Shown: piece by piece, positions 18,601 to 25,570 of the stretch
How the letters are laid out: each line of letters starts with the position of its first letter
Numbering within the stretch: position 1 is the first letter of the stretch
Assembly: GCF_017876625.1 (NCBI RefSeq)
Contig: NZ_JAGIOH010000001.1
Span: forward strand, 6,841,501 to 6,905,500
Direction of reading: 5' to 3'
Length of the DNA stretch: 64,000 bases
From: Streptomyces syringium
GTDB taxonomy: Bacteria > Actinomycetota > Actinomycetes > Streptomycetales > Streptomycetaceae
Translations under genes and position numbers: made by a program
The notes under the pieces: model-generated
Seen by the model: only the letters and a program-made list of their open reading frames with translations
Told to the model about the DNA's origin: nothing
Databases searched by the model: none

Positions 18601-20080
18601 CGGGCGGGGCGTCGACGTCGTCCTCAACTCCCTCGCGGGAGAGGCACTGGTGCGCAGCGCGGAGCTGCTCGCCCCCGGCGGGCGCTTCATCGAGCTCGGC
18701 AAGCGCGACATCGAGTCCGACAGCCGACTGGCCATGGGGCTGTTCGGAGACAACCGTTCGTTCCACGGGGTGGACGTCGGCCGGTTCCTCGAGGCCGGAG
18801 CGTTGCCTGCCGAGATCGTGGCAGACGTATTCGCCGAGATCCGGAGCGGTACGTGCCAGGCGCTGCCCCACCAGGCCTTCCCGGCGAGCCGGGTCGACGA
18901 CGCGTTCCGGTCCCTGCAGCACTCGCGCCACCTCGGGAAGGTCGTGGTGACCTTCGACGAACCACCCCTGGTCGAGCGGGCGCCCGGCCGCTTGGCGCTG
19001 GACCCCGGCGGTACCTACCTTGTGACCGGTGGCCTCAGCGGCCTGGGTGCGGCGACGGCCCGCCATCTGGCCGACCGGGGCGCGGGCGGCCTCGCCCTCG
19101 TCGGGCGCCGGGGCCGGACCACGCCCGGAGCCGAGATCCTGCTGGAGGACCTCGCCGCACGGGGCGTGGACACCCGGGTGTACGCGGCCGACCTCGGTGA
19201 CCCGAGGGCCGTCGAAGAGGTCCTCGGGGCCGTCGAGTCGTCCGGCCGGCCCCTGCGGGGCGTCATCCATGCCGCCATGGCCCTGGAAGACGCGCTGCTG
19301 GCCGAGCTGTCCGAGGAGCAGATCCTGGCCGCATTGCGGCCCAAGATCCTGGGCGCCCTGCACCTGGATGCCGCCTGCCGGGAGCCGCTCGACTTCTTCG
19401 TCTGCTACTCCTCCGTCGCCGCGACCGTAGGCAGCCGCATGCAGGCCAATTACGCGGCGGGCAACCTGTTCCTGGAGGCACTGGCCAGGTCGCGGCGGGC
19501 CGGGGGACGGCACGGGCTGGCCATCGCCCTGGGAGCCGTCAGCGACACGGGCTACGTCGCACGGGAAGGGATCGAGGCGACCTTGAAGCGCACCGGCGTC
19601 GGTGCCCTCTCGTCCGCCGAGGCATGTGCCGCGCTGGACGAACTGCTGGCCACGGAAGCCGCCGTGGCCGTGGTGGGCCGCTCCGACTGGGCGCGCGTCG
19701 GCGCGTACCTCCCCGCGACGAACGTACCCCGCTTCGAGGGAATGGCCCCCTCCACAGGACGGCAAGGGGGCGACGACCCGGAAAAGTTGCGTCAACGTCT
19801 CGCGGGCGCGACGGCCGACGAGGCGGTCGACGCCGTGGCCGACGTCCTCAGCCGGGCCGTGGCCGACGTCCTGCAGACCGAACCGGGACGCGTCGACCGT
19901 CAACGGCCCCTGGACCAGCTGGGGATGGACTCGCTGATGGCCGCCGAACTCGTGGGCGTCGTCGCACGACGTCTGGGGTGCGAGATCCCGGCCGTGGAAC
20001 TGATCAACGCCGGCAGCATCAACGGCCTCGCCGCCCGTGCCCTCGTCCGTCTCGGCCACGGCACGTCCGCCGGGAGCTGA
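12602..20080 (+). CDS. iterative highly reducing type I PKS, KS-AT-DH-MT-ER-KR-ACP
   Basis: About 2,490 residues, one complete module. KS (about 18-440): Cys in DTACSSSL near 187, His in EAHGTGTSVGD and KSNVGHLEPASG. AT (about 535-845): GHSVGE; YAFHS suggests malonyl-CoA. DH (about 905-1185): first motif reads HKVGDTVVLP, second HPAILDGAL. C-methyltransferase (about 1240-1580): SAM loop ILEVGAGTGGMT. ER (about 1800-2118): HAAAGGVGMAA. KR (about 2135-2320): GGLSGLG, with Ser and Tyr in YSSVAATVGSR and NYAAGN. ACP (about 2410-2485): LGMDSL. There is no thioesterase. This order is the one used by fungal highly reducing PKSs and is uncommon in bacteria. With only one module it should act iteratively, giving a reduced, C-methylated chain. 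Start: GTG at 12602 with GGGAG six bases upstream; ATG 12575 and GTG 12536 are in-frame alternatives. First gene of cluster 1. Confidence 0.93.
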   Translation: MPSGDVHHHEDHKEEAIAIVGAACRLPGGIDTLDGLWAVLRAGRDVIGDVPPERFDIADFVDPGRRRAGKSYTAAGGFLEDVSGFDADFFGISPREATRVDPQQRLLLEMAVEALDDAGMCRDTWAGADVGVFVGVSSSDYADLQSARPATMSAHTMTGGAASILANRLSHAFDWHGESVAVDTACSSSLFAVHRACDYLRAGRGPVALAGGVNVLLNPFGYVGFSAASMLSPTGRCQTFSAAADGFVRSEGGGVILLKRLGDALADGDRIHGTIVTTGANCDGRTHGLALPNPRAQEALLRSVYDRGRVHPDDLVYFEAHGTGTSVGDPAECEAIGRALGARRTDGDLPIGSVKSNVGHLEPASGMAGLFKALLVLRHGVVPRTLHAEPLNPGIDFARWKLRPAVKELPLPSRPRPVVGVNSFGFGGANAHAVLAPPPSPRPAKDGHDHGTLPVMVSAHTPVALAEAARRMAGRLRAASDPEFYDLAHTACRRRTPHRYRAVVLATDREEAAAALGAVSGGRREGASASASVTSANTGRTALVFSGNGSQWAGMGTGLLTDEPAFHDAVQRVDAALGPELGWSVHEALAAGAPGYDLRRTEVAQPLLFAVQMGLVAVLRERGVRFSGVAGHSVGEIAAACTAGALDLATAARVVAARSRAQAPTAGHGRMAAVGLPEDEARVEAERYGGRLTVAGVNSDRDVTLAGDPASLADLGEHLARRDVFFRMLELDYAFHSPAMDPIEGPLRALLGDLRTSGGSTPFYSSVSGGPLPGERLDAGYWWRNVREPVRFADAVRAMREAGHDVFVEVGPHPVLAPYLRRLGHADGGPAVIRTCRRDGDGPLEVRRAVAQLIAADGQLDWDVYFPVPGRVADLPAYPWQRERHWNGAPGWWSRGAGEDGAGRGHPLLGTRLAALEPLWSGPVATARMPWLGDHKVGDTVVLPAAAYLEAAFAAAAETFEGPVEVRNLQITRPLSLPWDDDSAEPRLQVSLSDEDQLLRIAARHETDTDWLLHARGRVRRLLGTAPAPDRTASSPGPSTTTRVEKTEHYARAARAGLPYGPAFQVIGRLTVGTDEVVAAYETGLPLGEFRAHPAILDGALQAGMPLMAGTADPDTPFLPTVIETARLWQSPPARGWIHVTARERGPVDACWDVSLLDDDGHVTVELQGCRLRRFTAGGSQPVVRWETVLRAAAHPSLPHPAPDAPLPAPPALADAAARWRAATGSTRRDERDRDVVRSLHEWAAHSTVAAIRQMLGQAGREGAVGFSSEDLIAAGMAEKHDRLMRVLLPLAATHGLLRPVDDAGPGTTPYWRFRTDPAPRDLFEKALARFPEHSLAFTVFGRCGLHLADVLRGRTDPRELLFAETDRHLIEQLYSRAPSVQTQLDIVRQIVCTITGTWPRGRPLRILEVGAGTGGMTDRLLDVLPPESTEYVYSDVSAVFFPRARRRFADRDFLVYRVVDIDRPLEEQGLAPGSFDLVLAHNALHVAKDVRRAVSRLVGLLAEGGQLVAVEEHDLRSTAVCFGLLDEYWSFTDHELREDSPLLTALQWEDLLRTCGLGEVCSVRVGEEENLPGSSVLLGRRATAPHAHPPEPQDRATGERWIVTAERPDGALAQALTGLLVRSGADDVHRTGLPDDAEQWTRAGQSGTGPLHALIVLDGEQPPLVDADAVTGLAVRRTSALAAFARAYTRSGKPPATLSLVTRSGAPFDAPATPGFPGDAAPWAVARCLANEHPALTVRRIALETGPDPDSGARRLALELLEPTVDDEVLLTDGGRFVARSRSLGAARTTTSAGSAPYRLEVRDPGPSHRLAWVTAEPLEPGADDVLIEVRAVGLNYRDVLEANGMLRPAAGGQGMGLECAGVVTAVGARVTDLAPGDRVCAMTFRTMASHVVAPRQVVGRIPDDMDFAAGATLPTVLLTVHYGLGHVARLGRGETLLVHAAAGGVGMAALHFARSRGATVIATAGTAAKRDLLRLLGAEHILNSRSLDFAEHVRDRTDGRGVDVVLNSLAGEALVRSAELLAPGGRFIELGKRDIESDSRLAMGLFGDNRSFHGVDVGRFLEAGALPAEIVADVFAEIRSGTCQALPHQAFPASRVDDAFRSLQHSRHLGKVVVTFDEPPLVERAPGRLALDPGGTYLVTGGLSGLGAATARHLADRGAGGLALVGRRGRTTPGAEILLEDLAARGVDTRVYAADLGDPRAVEEVLGAVESSGRPLRGVIHAAMALEDALLAELSEEQILAALRPKILGALHLDAACREPLDFFVCYSSVAATVGSRMQANYAAGNLFLEALARSRRAGGRHGLAIALGAVSDTGYVAREGIEATLKRTGVGALSSAEACAALDELLATEAAVAVVGRSDWARVGAYLPATNVPRFEGMAPSTGRQGGDDPEKLRQRLAGATADEAVDAVADVLSRAVADVLQTEPGRVDRQRPLDQLGMDSLMAAELVGVVARRLGCEIPAVELINAGSINGLAARALVRLGHGTSAGS

Positions 20081-20120
20081 CGGGCGGCCCGGCCCTGCAT
20101 CCTCCCGTCGAGAGGAGAAC

Positions 20121-21755
20121 ATGCGAACGCCTTCCCTCCACACCGCCGTACCGGAGACCGCACGAGGAGCTGTCCCGAAAAGACGCAGATGGGCGGCTGC
20201 CCTCCTGGGCTTCCTCGTCCTGGTGCTGTGCATGGCGGCACCGGGACCCGCCGCGGCGGGCCCGGCCGTCACGCTGCGCCCGGTGGTGATCCCCGGAACC
20301 GGGGGAGCGCGGCTCGTGGGAAGTGTGGCCGAGCCGGCCGGGCCCGGCCCGTACCCGCTGATCGTGATGCCGCTGGCCTGGGCGGCGGGCGAGGACCATT
20401 TCCGCAGGACCCAGCTGGTGGCGGCCCGTTCCGGTTACGTCTTCGTCCTGTACGGGACCCGCGGGACGCACCAGTCGGGGGGCGTCACCGACCTGGGAGG
20501 CCCGAAGGACGTCGCGGACGTGGCCCGCGTCGTGGACTGGGCACTGGCACACACCCCCGCCGACGCCCGGCACATCGGCGCGGCCGGTGTGTCCTACGGG
20601 GCGGCGATGAGCCTGCTGGGAGCCGCCTTCGACCCTCGCATCACCTCCGTGGCCGCCCTGAGCGCGTGGAACGACCTGTACGAGGTGCTGCAGGAGAACG
20701 GGACGCCCACGGTGGCCGGGGCGGTCTTCACCGGCTGGGGTGCGGCGACCGGCGCGGCGGACGCCCGGGGCGGGCCCTTCCGCGACGTCCTGAACTGGGA
20801 TCCGGAGCGCCTGGCCGCCTGGGCGAGGCCCCGCTCCCCGGCGGCTTACCTGGAGCGGTACAACGCCGCCGGTACGGCCCTGTTCTTCGGCCAGTCGTGG
20901 GACGACAGCTCCTCTCCGGCACCGGGGCTCGGGGAGTTCTTCGACCGGTTGCGCGTGCGGAAACGGCTCGAGATGCGACCGGGTGATCACGGCGGCGCGG
21001 AGTTCACCGCCAACCTGCTGCCCAATGACGTGGTGAATTCCGCCCTGCGCTGGTTCGACCACACGCTCAAGGGCGTGGACAACGGGGTGGACAGGGAAGC
21101 GCCGGTCCAGATCAAGCCGGAGAACAGCGGCCCTCTCTTCGGCGCCGGAAAGAGCCTCGAGGAACACCCGAGCTGGTCCGCCATGACGGGCTCGGTGCTC
21201 AGGCTGTTTCCGACCGGCGGAGGCTCGCTCGGCGACCGCCCCCCAGATGCGGAGTCGCACGTACCTCTCGTCACCGGTCCGGGCACCGTGGCCGACAGCG
21301 GGGTGATCGGTATCCAGAGGACCATCGAGGCCGCCCTGGGCGCACAACTGCCCAGACCGCTGGCCCTGATCCCGCCCGGGACGGGAGCCGTCTGGGCAAC
21401 CGGACCGCTCCGCACGCCCGGCTACGTCCGGGGCACCCCCGAAGTGCACCTCACCGTCACGCCCGCAGCCTCGCGCGGCACCGTCGTCGCCTACCTCTAC
21501 GACGTGAACGCTCTGGGAACGGGCACCTTGGTGACGTACGCGCCCTACTCGTTCCACGACCGCAGGCCGGGAGCCCCCTTCACCGCCGACTTCCGGCTGC
21601 GCCCGCGCGCCTACGACCTCCCGGCGGGCCACCGGATCGCCCTGGTGGTCGGCACGACGGACTCCCGCTACCTCTCCCGCAATCCCCCGCTCAGCCGATT
21701 GTCCCTGTCGTCGACCCGCGCCTCACCCTCCTGGGTCACCCTGCCCCTGCGCTGA
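20121..21755 (+). CDS. exported alpha/beta hydrolase, CocE/X-Pro dipeptidyl-peptidase (S15) type
   Basis: About 544 residues. The N-terminus (KRRRW, a long hydrophobic run, then PGPAAAGP) is a Sec-type signal. The hydrolase core has the nucleophile Ser in GVSYGAAMS near residue 158 and a probable His in RPGDHGG near residue 290. The C-terminal beta-rich part (HLTVTPAASRGTVVAYLYDV onward) is the jelly-roll domain of S15/CocE hydrolases. ATG at 20121 follows AGAGGAG, 40 bp after the PKS stop, so the two are probably cotranscribed. The PKS has no release domain; a hydrolase this close could process the product, but its signal suggests action outside the cell, for instance trimming or self-resistance. 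It ends overlapping the convergent flavoprotein gene by 33 bp. Confidence 0.8.
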   Translation: MRTPSLHTAVPETARGAVPKRRRWAAALLGFLVLVLCMAAPGPAAAGPAVTLRPVVIPGTGGARLVGSVAEPAGPGPYPLIVMPLAWAAGEDHFRRTQLVAARSGYVFVLYGTRGTHQSGGVTDLGGPKDVADVARVVDWALAHTPADARHIGAAGVSYGAAMSLLGAAFDPRITSVAALSAWNDLYEVLQENGTPTVAGAVFTGWGAATGAADARGGPFRDVLNWDPERLAAWARPRSPAAYLERYNAAGTALFFGQSWDDSSSPAPGLGEFFDRLRVRKRLEMRPGDHGGAEFTANLLPNDVVNSALRWFDHTLKGVDNGVDREAPVQIKPENSGPLFGAGKSLEEHPSWSAMTGSVLRLFPTGGGSLGDRPPDAESHVPLVTGPGTVADSGVIGIQRTIEAALGAQLPRPLALIPPGTGAVWATGPLRTPGYVRGTPEVHLTVTPAASRGTVVAYLYDVNALGTGTLVTYAPYSFHDRRPGAPFTADFRLRPRAYDLPAGHRIALVVGTTDSRYLSRNPPLSRLSLSSTRASPSWVTLPLR

Positions 21756-23225
21756 CCACGTCGGCGCGTCCGGCTCCCAGGGCGTGTCCGTGCAGGCGGC
21801 GATCGCCCGTGCCACCAGCCCGCTCTGGTACACCAGGCTGGGCATGCCGAACTGGAACAGCACCGAGCCCCTGGTGCTGTGACCGAGGGCGTACAGACCG
21901 GACCTGCCGTTGTGCGCGCCCGGTACGCGGTGGGTGGTGCGGTCCGTGCGCAGTCCGCCCAGCGGATGGCCGATGTCCAGGCGCCGGGTGACGAAGACCT
22001 CGGGAACGCTGGGCGCGCCGGTGCCGGGCGCGGCCGGGTTCAGCGCGTTGAACAGGGTGCCCACCCCGGCCACCGCATCCCGCGTCACCAGGTCGAAGCC
22101 TCCCGGGGGACGCGGCACGACACCGGACAGGCCCCCGAGGAGCTGGAGTTGTCCGCTTTCCAGAAGTCTCAGGAGCAGCTCCGCCCGGTGCTGTGGCATC
22201 GGACAGCACAGGCTGGTGACGGCGCGTCCGTGACGCTGCCAGAGGGCGGCCTTCTCGGCGTCCGGCAGCAGGTTCCACGCGTGGCCGGCGAAGCGGTGCA
22301 GGGCCTGCCGCAGGATGCCGAGTCCGGCGTCGTCCGCGTCGCGCAACTGGCGTCTGAGCCGCTCGACCGCCGGTTCGGTGAGTGCCAGCTCCCGCAGAAC
22401 ACCCGCCTCTCCCACCCCCGCGGTGCGTAATTCGTCCCGCAGCAGTTTCAGGAGGTCGGCCGTGCGGAACGGCTTTCCGGCGGCGACGTTCCTCTCCAGG
22501 CAGGTCAGGGTCAAGTGCCGTGGCCGGTCCGGGGAGGACCGCCGGCGGACCGCGGGCAGCACGCCGCCGCGGGAGGCCAGGACGATGGCCGAACGGTGCC
22601 CCCGGGCCACGAGTTCCGCCACGATGTCCAGGGCGGTCAGCCCGGATCCGAGGACGCCCACCCGCTCGTCCGGCGGGACGGTGGCCAGGGCCCGCGCCAG
22701 CGGAAAGGGCGTGGCCACGTAACGGGGACTCGTGGCCAGTCCGTAGGGGTCACCCGGCACCGTCGGGCCCGTGCACAGCACCACGTGCTCGAAGCGCTCG
22801 CACCGGCCGCCGGCGGTGCCCACCGACACCCCGTCGCCGTCGGGCAGCAGCCGGGTGACGTGCTCGCGAACGGTCCGCAACCGCCAGCCGCGCCCGGCGA
22901 GCCGGCGCCAGGCCCGGGAGGCCGTGTCGTCCAAATAGGCGCCGTACAGGGACCGCGACGTCAGGCCGTCGTCGTCCACGGAGCCCGGGGCGCGGCGGGT
23001 CAGCCAGCGCAGAGCGTGATCCGCGTCCCGTTCCCGCAGGGACATCTGCGTGATGTGAATGTTCGTCAGGACGCGGCCGCTGTCGGGCTGGTAGGCGCGG
23101 CCACGCCACAGCGGCCCGCCTCCGTCGAGCACGGTCAGGGCACACGGTTCCCGGACGGTCCGGGCGAGGCTTTCCACCACGCAGGCGGCGGCGGCCCCGC
23201 CCCCGACGACGGCGATGCGTTGCAC
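21723..23225 (-). CDS. FAD/NAD(P)-binding oxidoreductase
   Basis: Soluble flavoprotein of 500 residues with two dinucleotide-binding folds. The FAD fold at the N-terminus reads RIAVVGGGAAAACVVESL; a second glycine loop, VGVLGSGLTALDIVAEL, near residue 190 fits NAD(P)H. The segment TNIHITQMSLRERD near residue 54 and the C-terminal GLYALGHSTRGSVLFQ fit the family that resembles YdhS and lysine/ornithine N-hydroxylases (NAD_binding_9). It could hydroxylate or oxidise the cluster 1 product, but substrate cannot be read from sequence. It is transcribed leftward from a promoter region shared with the MMPL gene. Confidence 0.75.
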   Translation of the reverse strand: MQRIAVVGGGAAAACVVESLARTVREPCALTVLDGGGPLWRGRAYQPDSGRVLTNIHITQMSLRERDADHALRWLTRRAPGSVDDDGLTSRSLYGAYLDDTASRAWRRLAGRGWRLRTVREHVTRLLPDGDGVSVGTAGGRCERFEHVVLCTGPTVPGDPYGLATSPRYVATPFPLARALATVPPDERVGVLGSGLTALDIVAELVARGHRSAIVLASRGGVLPAVRRRSSPDRPRHLTLTCLERNVAAGKPFRTADLLKLLRDELRTAGVGEAGVLRELALTEPAVERLRRQLRDADDAGLGILRQALHRFAGHAWNLLPDAEKAALWQRHGRAVTSLCCPMPQHRAELLLRLLESGQLQLLGGLSGVVPRPPGGFDLVTRDAVAGVGTLFNALNPAAPGTGAPSVPEVFVTRRLDIGHPLGGLRTDRTTHRVPGAHNGRSGLYALGHSTRGSVLFQFGMPSLVYQSGLVARAIAACTDTPWEPDAPTWSAQGQGDPGG

Positions 23226-23371
23226 CGTCAGTGTCTACCCCGCGCGGCCGGGAGAACATGCCGGGCCATGACAGCCCATACCATCTGAAAATCTGTCTAT
23301 TGCAGATGTCGGGAAATCATGGACCGATCGGGCTAATCTGACCGGGAGCGAGACGACCCGGGGGGAGTGGC
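23226..23371. promoter_or_regulatory. divergent promoter region with inverted repeat
   Basis: 146 bases between the FAD oxidoreductase and the MMPL exporter, AT-rich in the middle. CATCTG at 23282-23287 and CAGATG at 23303-23308 form a 6-bp inverted repeat, with a nested ATCTG at 23291-23295 pairing with CAGAT at 23303-23307. This is operator-like, but no cognate regulator is in sight. Confidence 0.35.
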
Positions 23372-25570
23372 GTGCCGCGCAGAACCCGCGTGCTTCTGGT
23401 CCTGTTCTCCATCGTCACGGTGCTCTGCGCCTGGGCCGGCCTGATGGGCCTGGGCCGGCTGACCAACAGTGGTTTCCTCCCGGACGACGCACCCGTCAGG
23501 GACGACAACCGTCGGCTCAGTGCCCATTACCGGGCCGGCGGCGCCGATCTCGTCCTGCTGGTCCGGGCGGACACGGACGTCGACTCCGCGGCCGTCGCGG
23601 CACAGGGTCGGGCCGTTGGGGAACGGGTGGCCCGCTCGCCCGGTGTGGTCACGGCGGTCTCGTACTGGTCGGCCCACGACCCCGCGCTGCGCTCGCGCGA
23701 CCACCGGGCCGCACTGATCACCGTCGACCTCGTGGAGAACGAGGGCAGGGCCACCCGGGCGGCGCAGGACCTGGTCCCCGGCCTCACCGGCCGGCAGGGC
23801 CCGGTGACCGTCTCGGCCACCGGGCCGGCCTGGGCGAGCGTGGAGGGCATGCAGCAGAGCCGCCGGGATCTGTTGGCCGGGGAGCTGATCGCGGTCCCCC
23901 TGAGCACACTCGTCCTGCTGTTCGTCTTCCGCTCCCTCCTCGCGGCCCTCATCCCCCTGCTCACCGCACTGGTCTCGGTGACGGGCACGCTGGCCTGCCT
24001 GTACGCGCTGACTTTCGTCATGGAGGTCTCGGTCTACGCCGCGAATGTCGCCTGTGCTCTCGGCTTCGGTCTGGCCGTGGACTACGGGCTGTTCGTGGTG
24101 ACGCGATTCAGGGAGGAGCGTGCGGCAGGAGCCGGGCCGGACGAGGCGGTGACGCGCAGCACGCGCACGGCGGGCCGGACGGTGGCGGTCTCCGCCGGTA
24201 TCGTCGCGCTGTCGCTGTGCTGTCTCTTCACCGTCCCGCTGGGGTTCATCCGCTCCGTGGCGGTGGCCGGGGTTCTTGTGGCGTTGCTCTCGGCGGCCGC
24301 GACAGTCTGCCTGGTGCCGGCCCTGCTGTCCGCCGCCGGGGCGCTTCTCGATCGCTGGGACGTCTTCGCCCGGCTCCGCCGTGCCCGGGCTACCGGATCC
24401 GCCGGTGCCGAGGAGGGCGCGGGGTGGCGGAGGATCGGCCGGGCCGTGTGCCGGCGCCCCGTCCTGTGGGCCCTCGCCGCGACAGCCGTCCTCCTCGCCA
24501 TGCTGCTGCCCTTCGGCCATGCCGCGTTCGCCCCGTCCGACGCGCGCGTGCTGCCGGCGGCCGGCGAGGCGCACCGGACACAGGAGCAGCTGCGGCGTGA
24601 CTTCGCCATCGTGCCCGACCGCACGGTGACCATCGGCCTGCCCCGGGGCACGGACCGGGCGGCGCTCGACACCTACGCCCGCGCGGTGGCAGCCCTGCCC
24701 GGCGCCGCCGAGGTCCGCACGGCCGACGGTGTGTACCGGGGGAGCACCCACCACCCCGCGCCCGCCGGCACCGCGCCGGTGGCGGCCGCAGCCCCCGCGG
24801 GCCCCGTGCTGACCGCCACCGCCGCGTCCGGCCGGGAGTCGGCGGAGGCCCGCCGGTTCGTACGGGAGATCCGCGGGCTGCCCGCACCGGGCGGCAGCGC
24901 CCTCGTCTCCGGGGAGCCCGTACGCGTCGTGGACACCACGGCCGTGCTGTCCCGCGCCCTGCCCCCGGCCTGCCTCCTCGCCGCCGCCGTCACGATGCTC
25001 GTGCTGGGCTCGTTCACCCGCAGTGTCCTGATCCCCCTCAAGGCGGTCGCCATGGCCGTCCTGAGCCTCGGCGCCTGTGTGGGAGGCATGGTCCTCATCT
25101 TCCAGGACGGTCATCTGCGCGGGCTCCTGGGAGGCTTCACCGTCACCGGGACCCTGGACGGGGCCGTCGCGCTGTTCGTGCTCGTCGTGGCCTACGCTCT
25201 CTCGGTCGACTACGAGCTGTTCCTGCTCTCCCGCATCCGGGAGGAGTACCTCACCACGGGAGACAATACGGCGGCCGTGATCAAGGGCGTGCAGCGCACC
25301 GGCCGGCTGGTCACCGCTGCCGCCCTGCTGGTGGTGTCCGCCATGGTGGCGCTGGCGGCCTCGGGGGTGACGCTCCTGAAGGTCATCGGTGTGGGCCTGG
25401 CCATCGGAGTCGTGGTGGACGCCACGCTCGTCCGCGGCATCCTGGTGCCCGCCCTCATGGCCTGGGCCGGCCGCTGGAACTGGTGGCTGCCCGGGAGGCT
25501 CCGACGGCGGGCAGCGACGGGCGACCGGCACGCACTGTCCACCGACGAAGGGGCCGAGCATGCGCATTGA
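23372..25570 (+). CDS. MMPL/RND-family exporter
   Basis: 732 residues with the duplicated RND plan: one N-terminal span (about 7-27), a large periplasm-side loop, a bundle of five or six spans (about 170-340), a second loop, and a second bundle (about 525-705). The motif FGLAVDYGLF near residue 231 and its repeat YALSVDYELF near residue 610 carry the Asp-Tyr pairs that relay protons in MMPL proteins. Such pumps export lipids, glycolipids and polyketide lipids in actinomycetes, so it is the likely exporter or flipping partner for cluster 1. Start GTG at 23372 follows GGGGGAG. Its last 11 bases overlap the next gene, implying coupled translation with the KASIII-like protein. Confidence 0.9.
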   Translation: MPRRTRVLLVLFSIVTVLCAWAGLMGLGRLTNSGFLPDDAPVRDDNRRLSAHYRAGGADLVLLVRADTDVDSAAVAAQGRAVGERVARSPGVVTAVSYWSAHDPALRSRDHRAALITVDLVENEGRATRAAQDLVPGLTGRQGPVTVSATGPAWASVEGMQQSRRDLLAGELIAVPLSTLVLLFVFRSLLAALIPLLTALVSVTGTLACLYALTFVMEVSVYAANVACALGFGLAVDYGLFVVTRFREERAAGAGPDEAVTRSTRTAGRTVAVSAGIVALSLCCLFTVPLGFIRSVAVAGVLVALLSAAATVCLVPALLSAAGALLDRWDVFARLRRARATGSAGAEEGAGWRRIGRAVCRRPVLWALAATAVLLAMLLPFGHAAFAPSDARVLPAAGEAHRTQEQLRRDFAIVPDRTVTIGLPRGTDRAALDTYARAVAALPGAAEVRTADGVYRGSTHHPAPAGTAPVAAAAPAGPVLTATAASGRESAEARRFVREIRGLPAPGGSALVSGEPVRVVDTTAVLSRALPPACLLAAAVTMLVLGSFTRSVLIPLKAVAMAVLSLGACVGGMVLIFQDGHLRGLLGGFTVTGTLDGAVALFVLVVAYALSVDYELFLLSRIREEYLTTGDNTAAVIKGVQRTGRLVTAAALLVVSAMVALAASGVTLLKVIGVGLAIGVVVDATLVRGILVPALMAWAGRWNWWLPGRLRRRAATGDRHALSTDEGAEHAH

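Noticed and set aside
12602..20080. Enediyne-type PKS
   Set aside because: Enediyne PKSs have ACP between AT and KR and no MT or ER; the order here is different and no enediyne accessory genes are seen.
13166..20272. Very long open frames on the minus strand (over 1,000 codons) opposite the iterative PKS
   Set aside because: Mirror-image frames caused by the high GC content; they lack family motifs, are Gly/Arg/Ala-rich, and the plus strand encodes clear PKS domains throughout.
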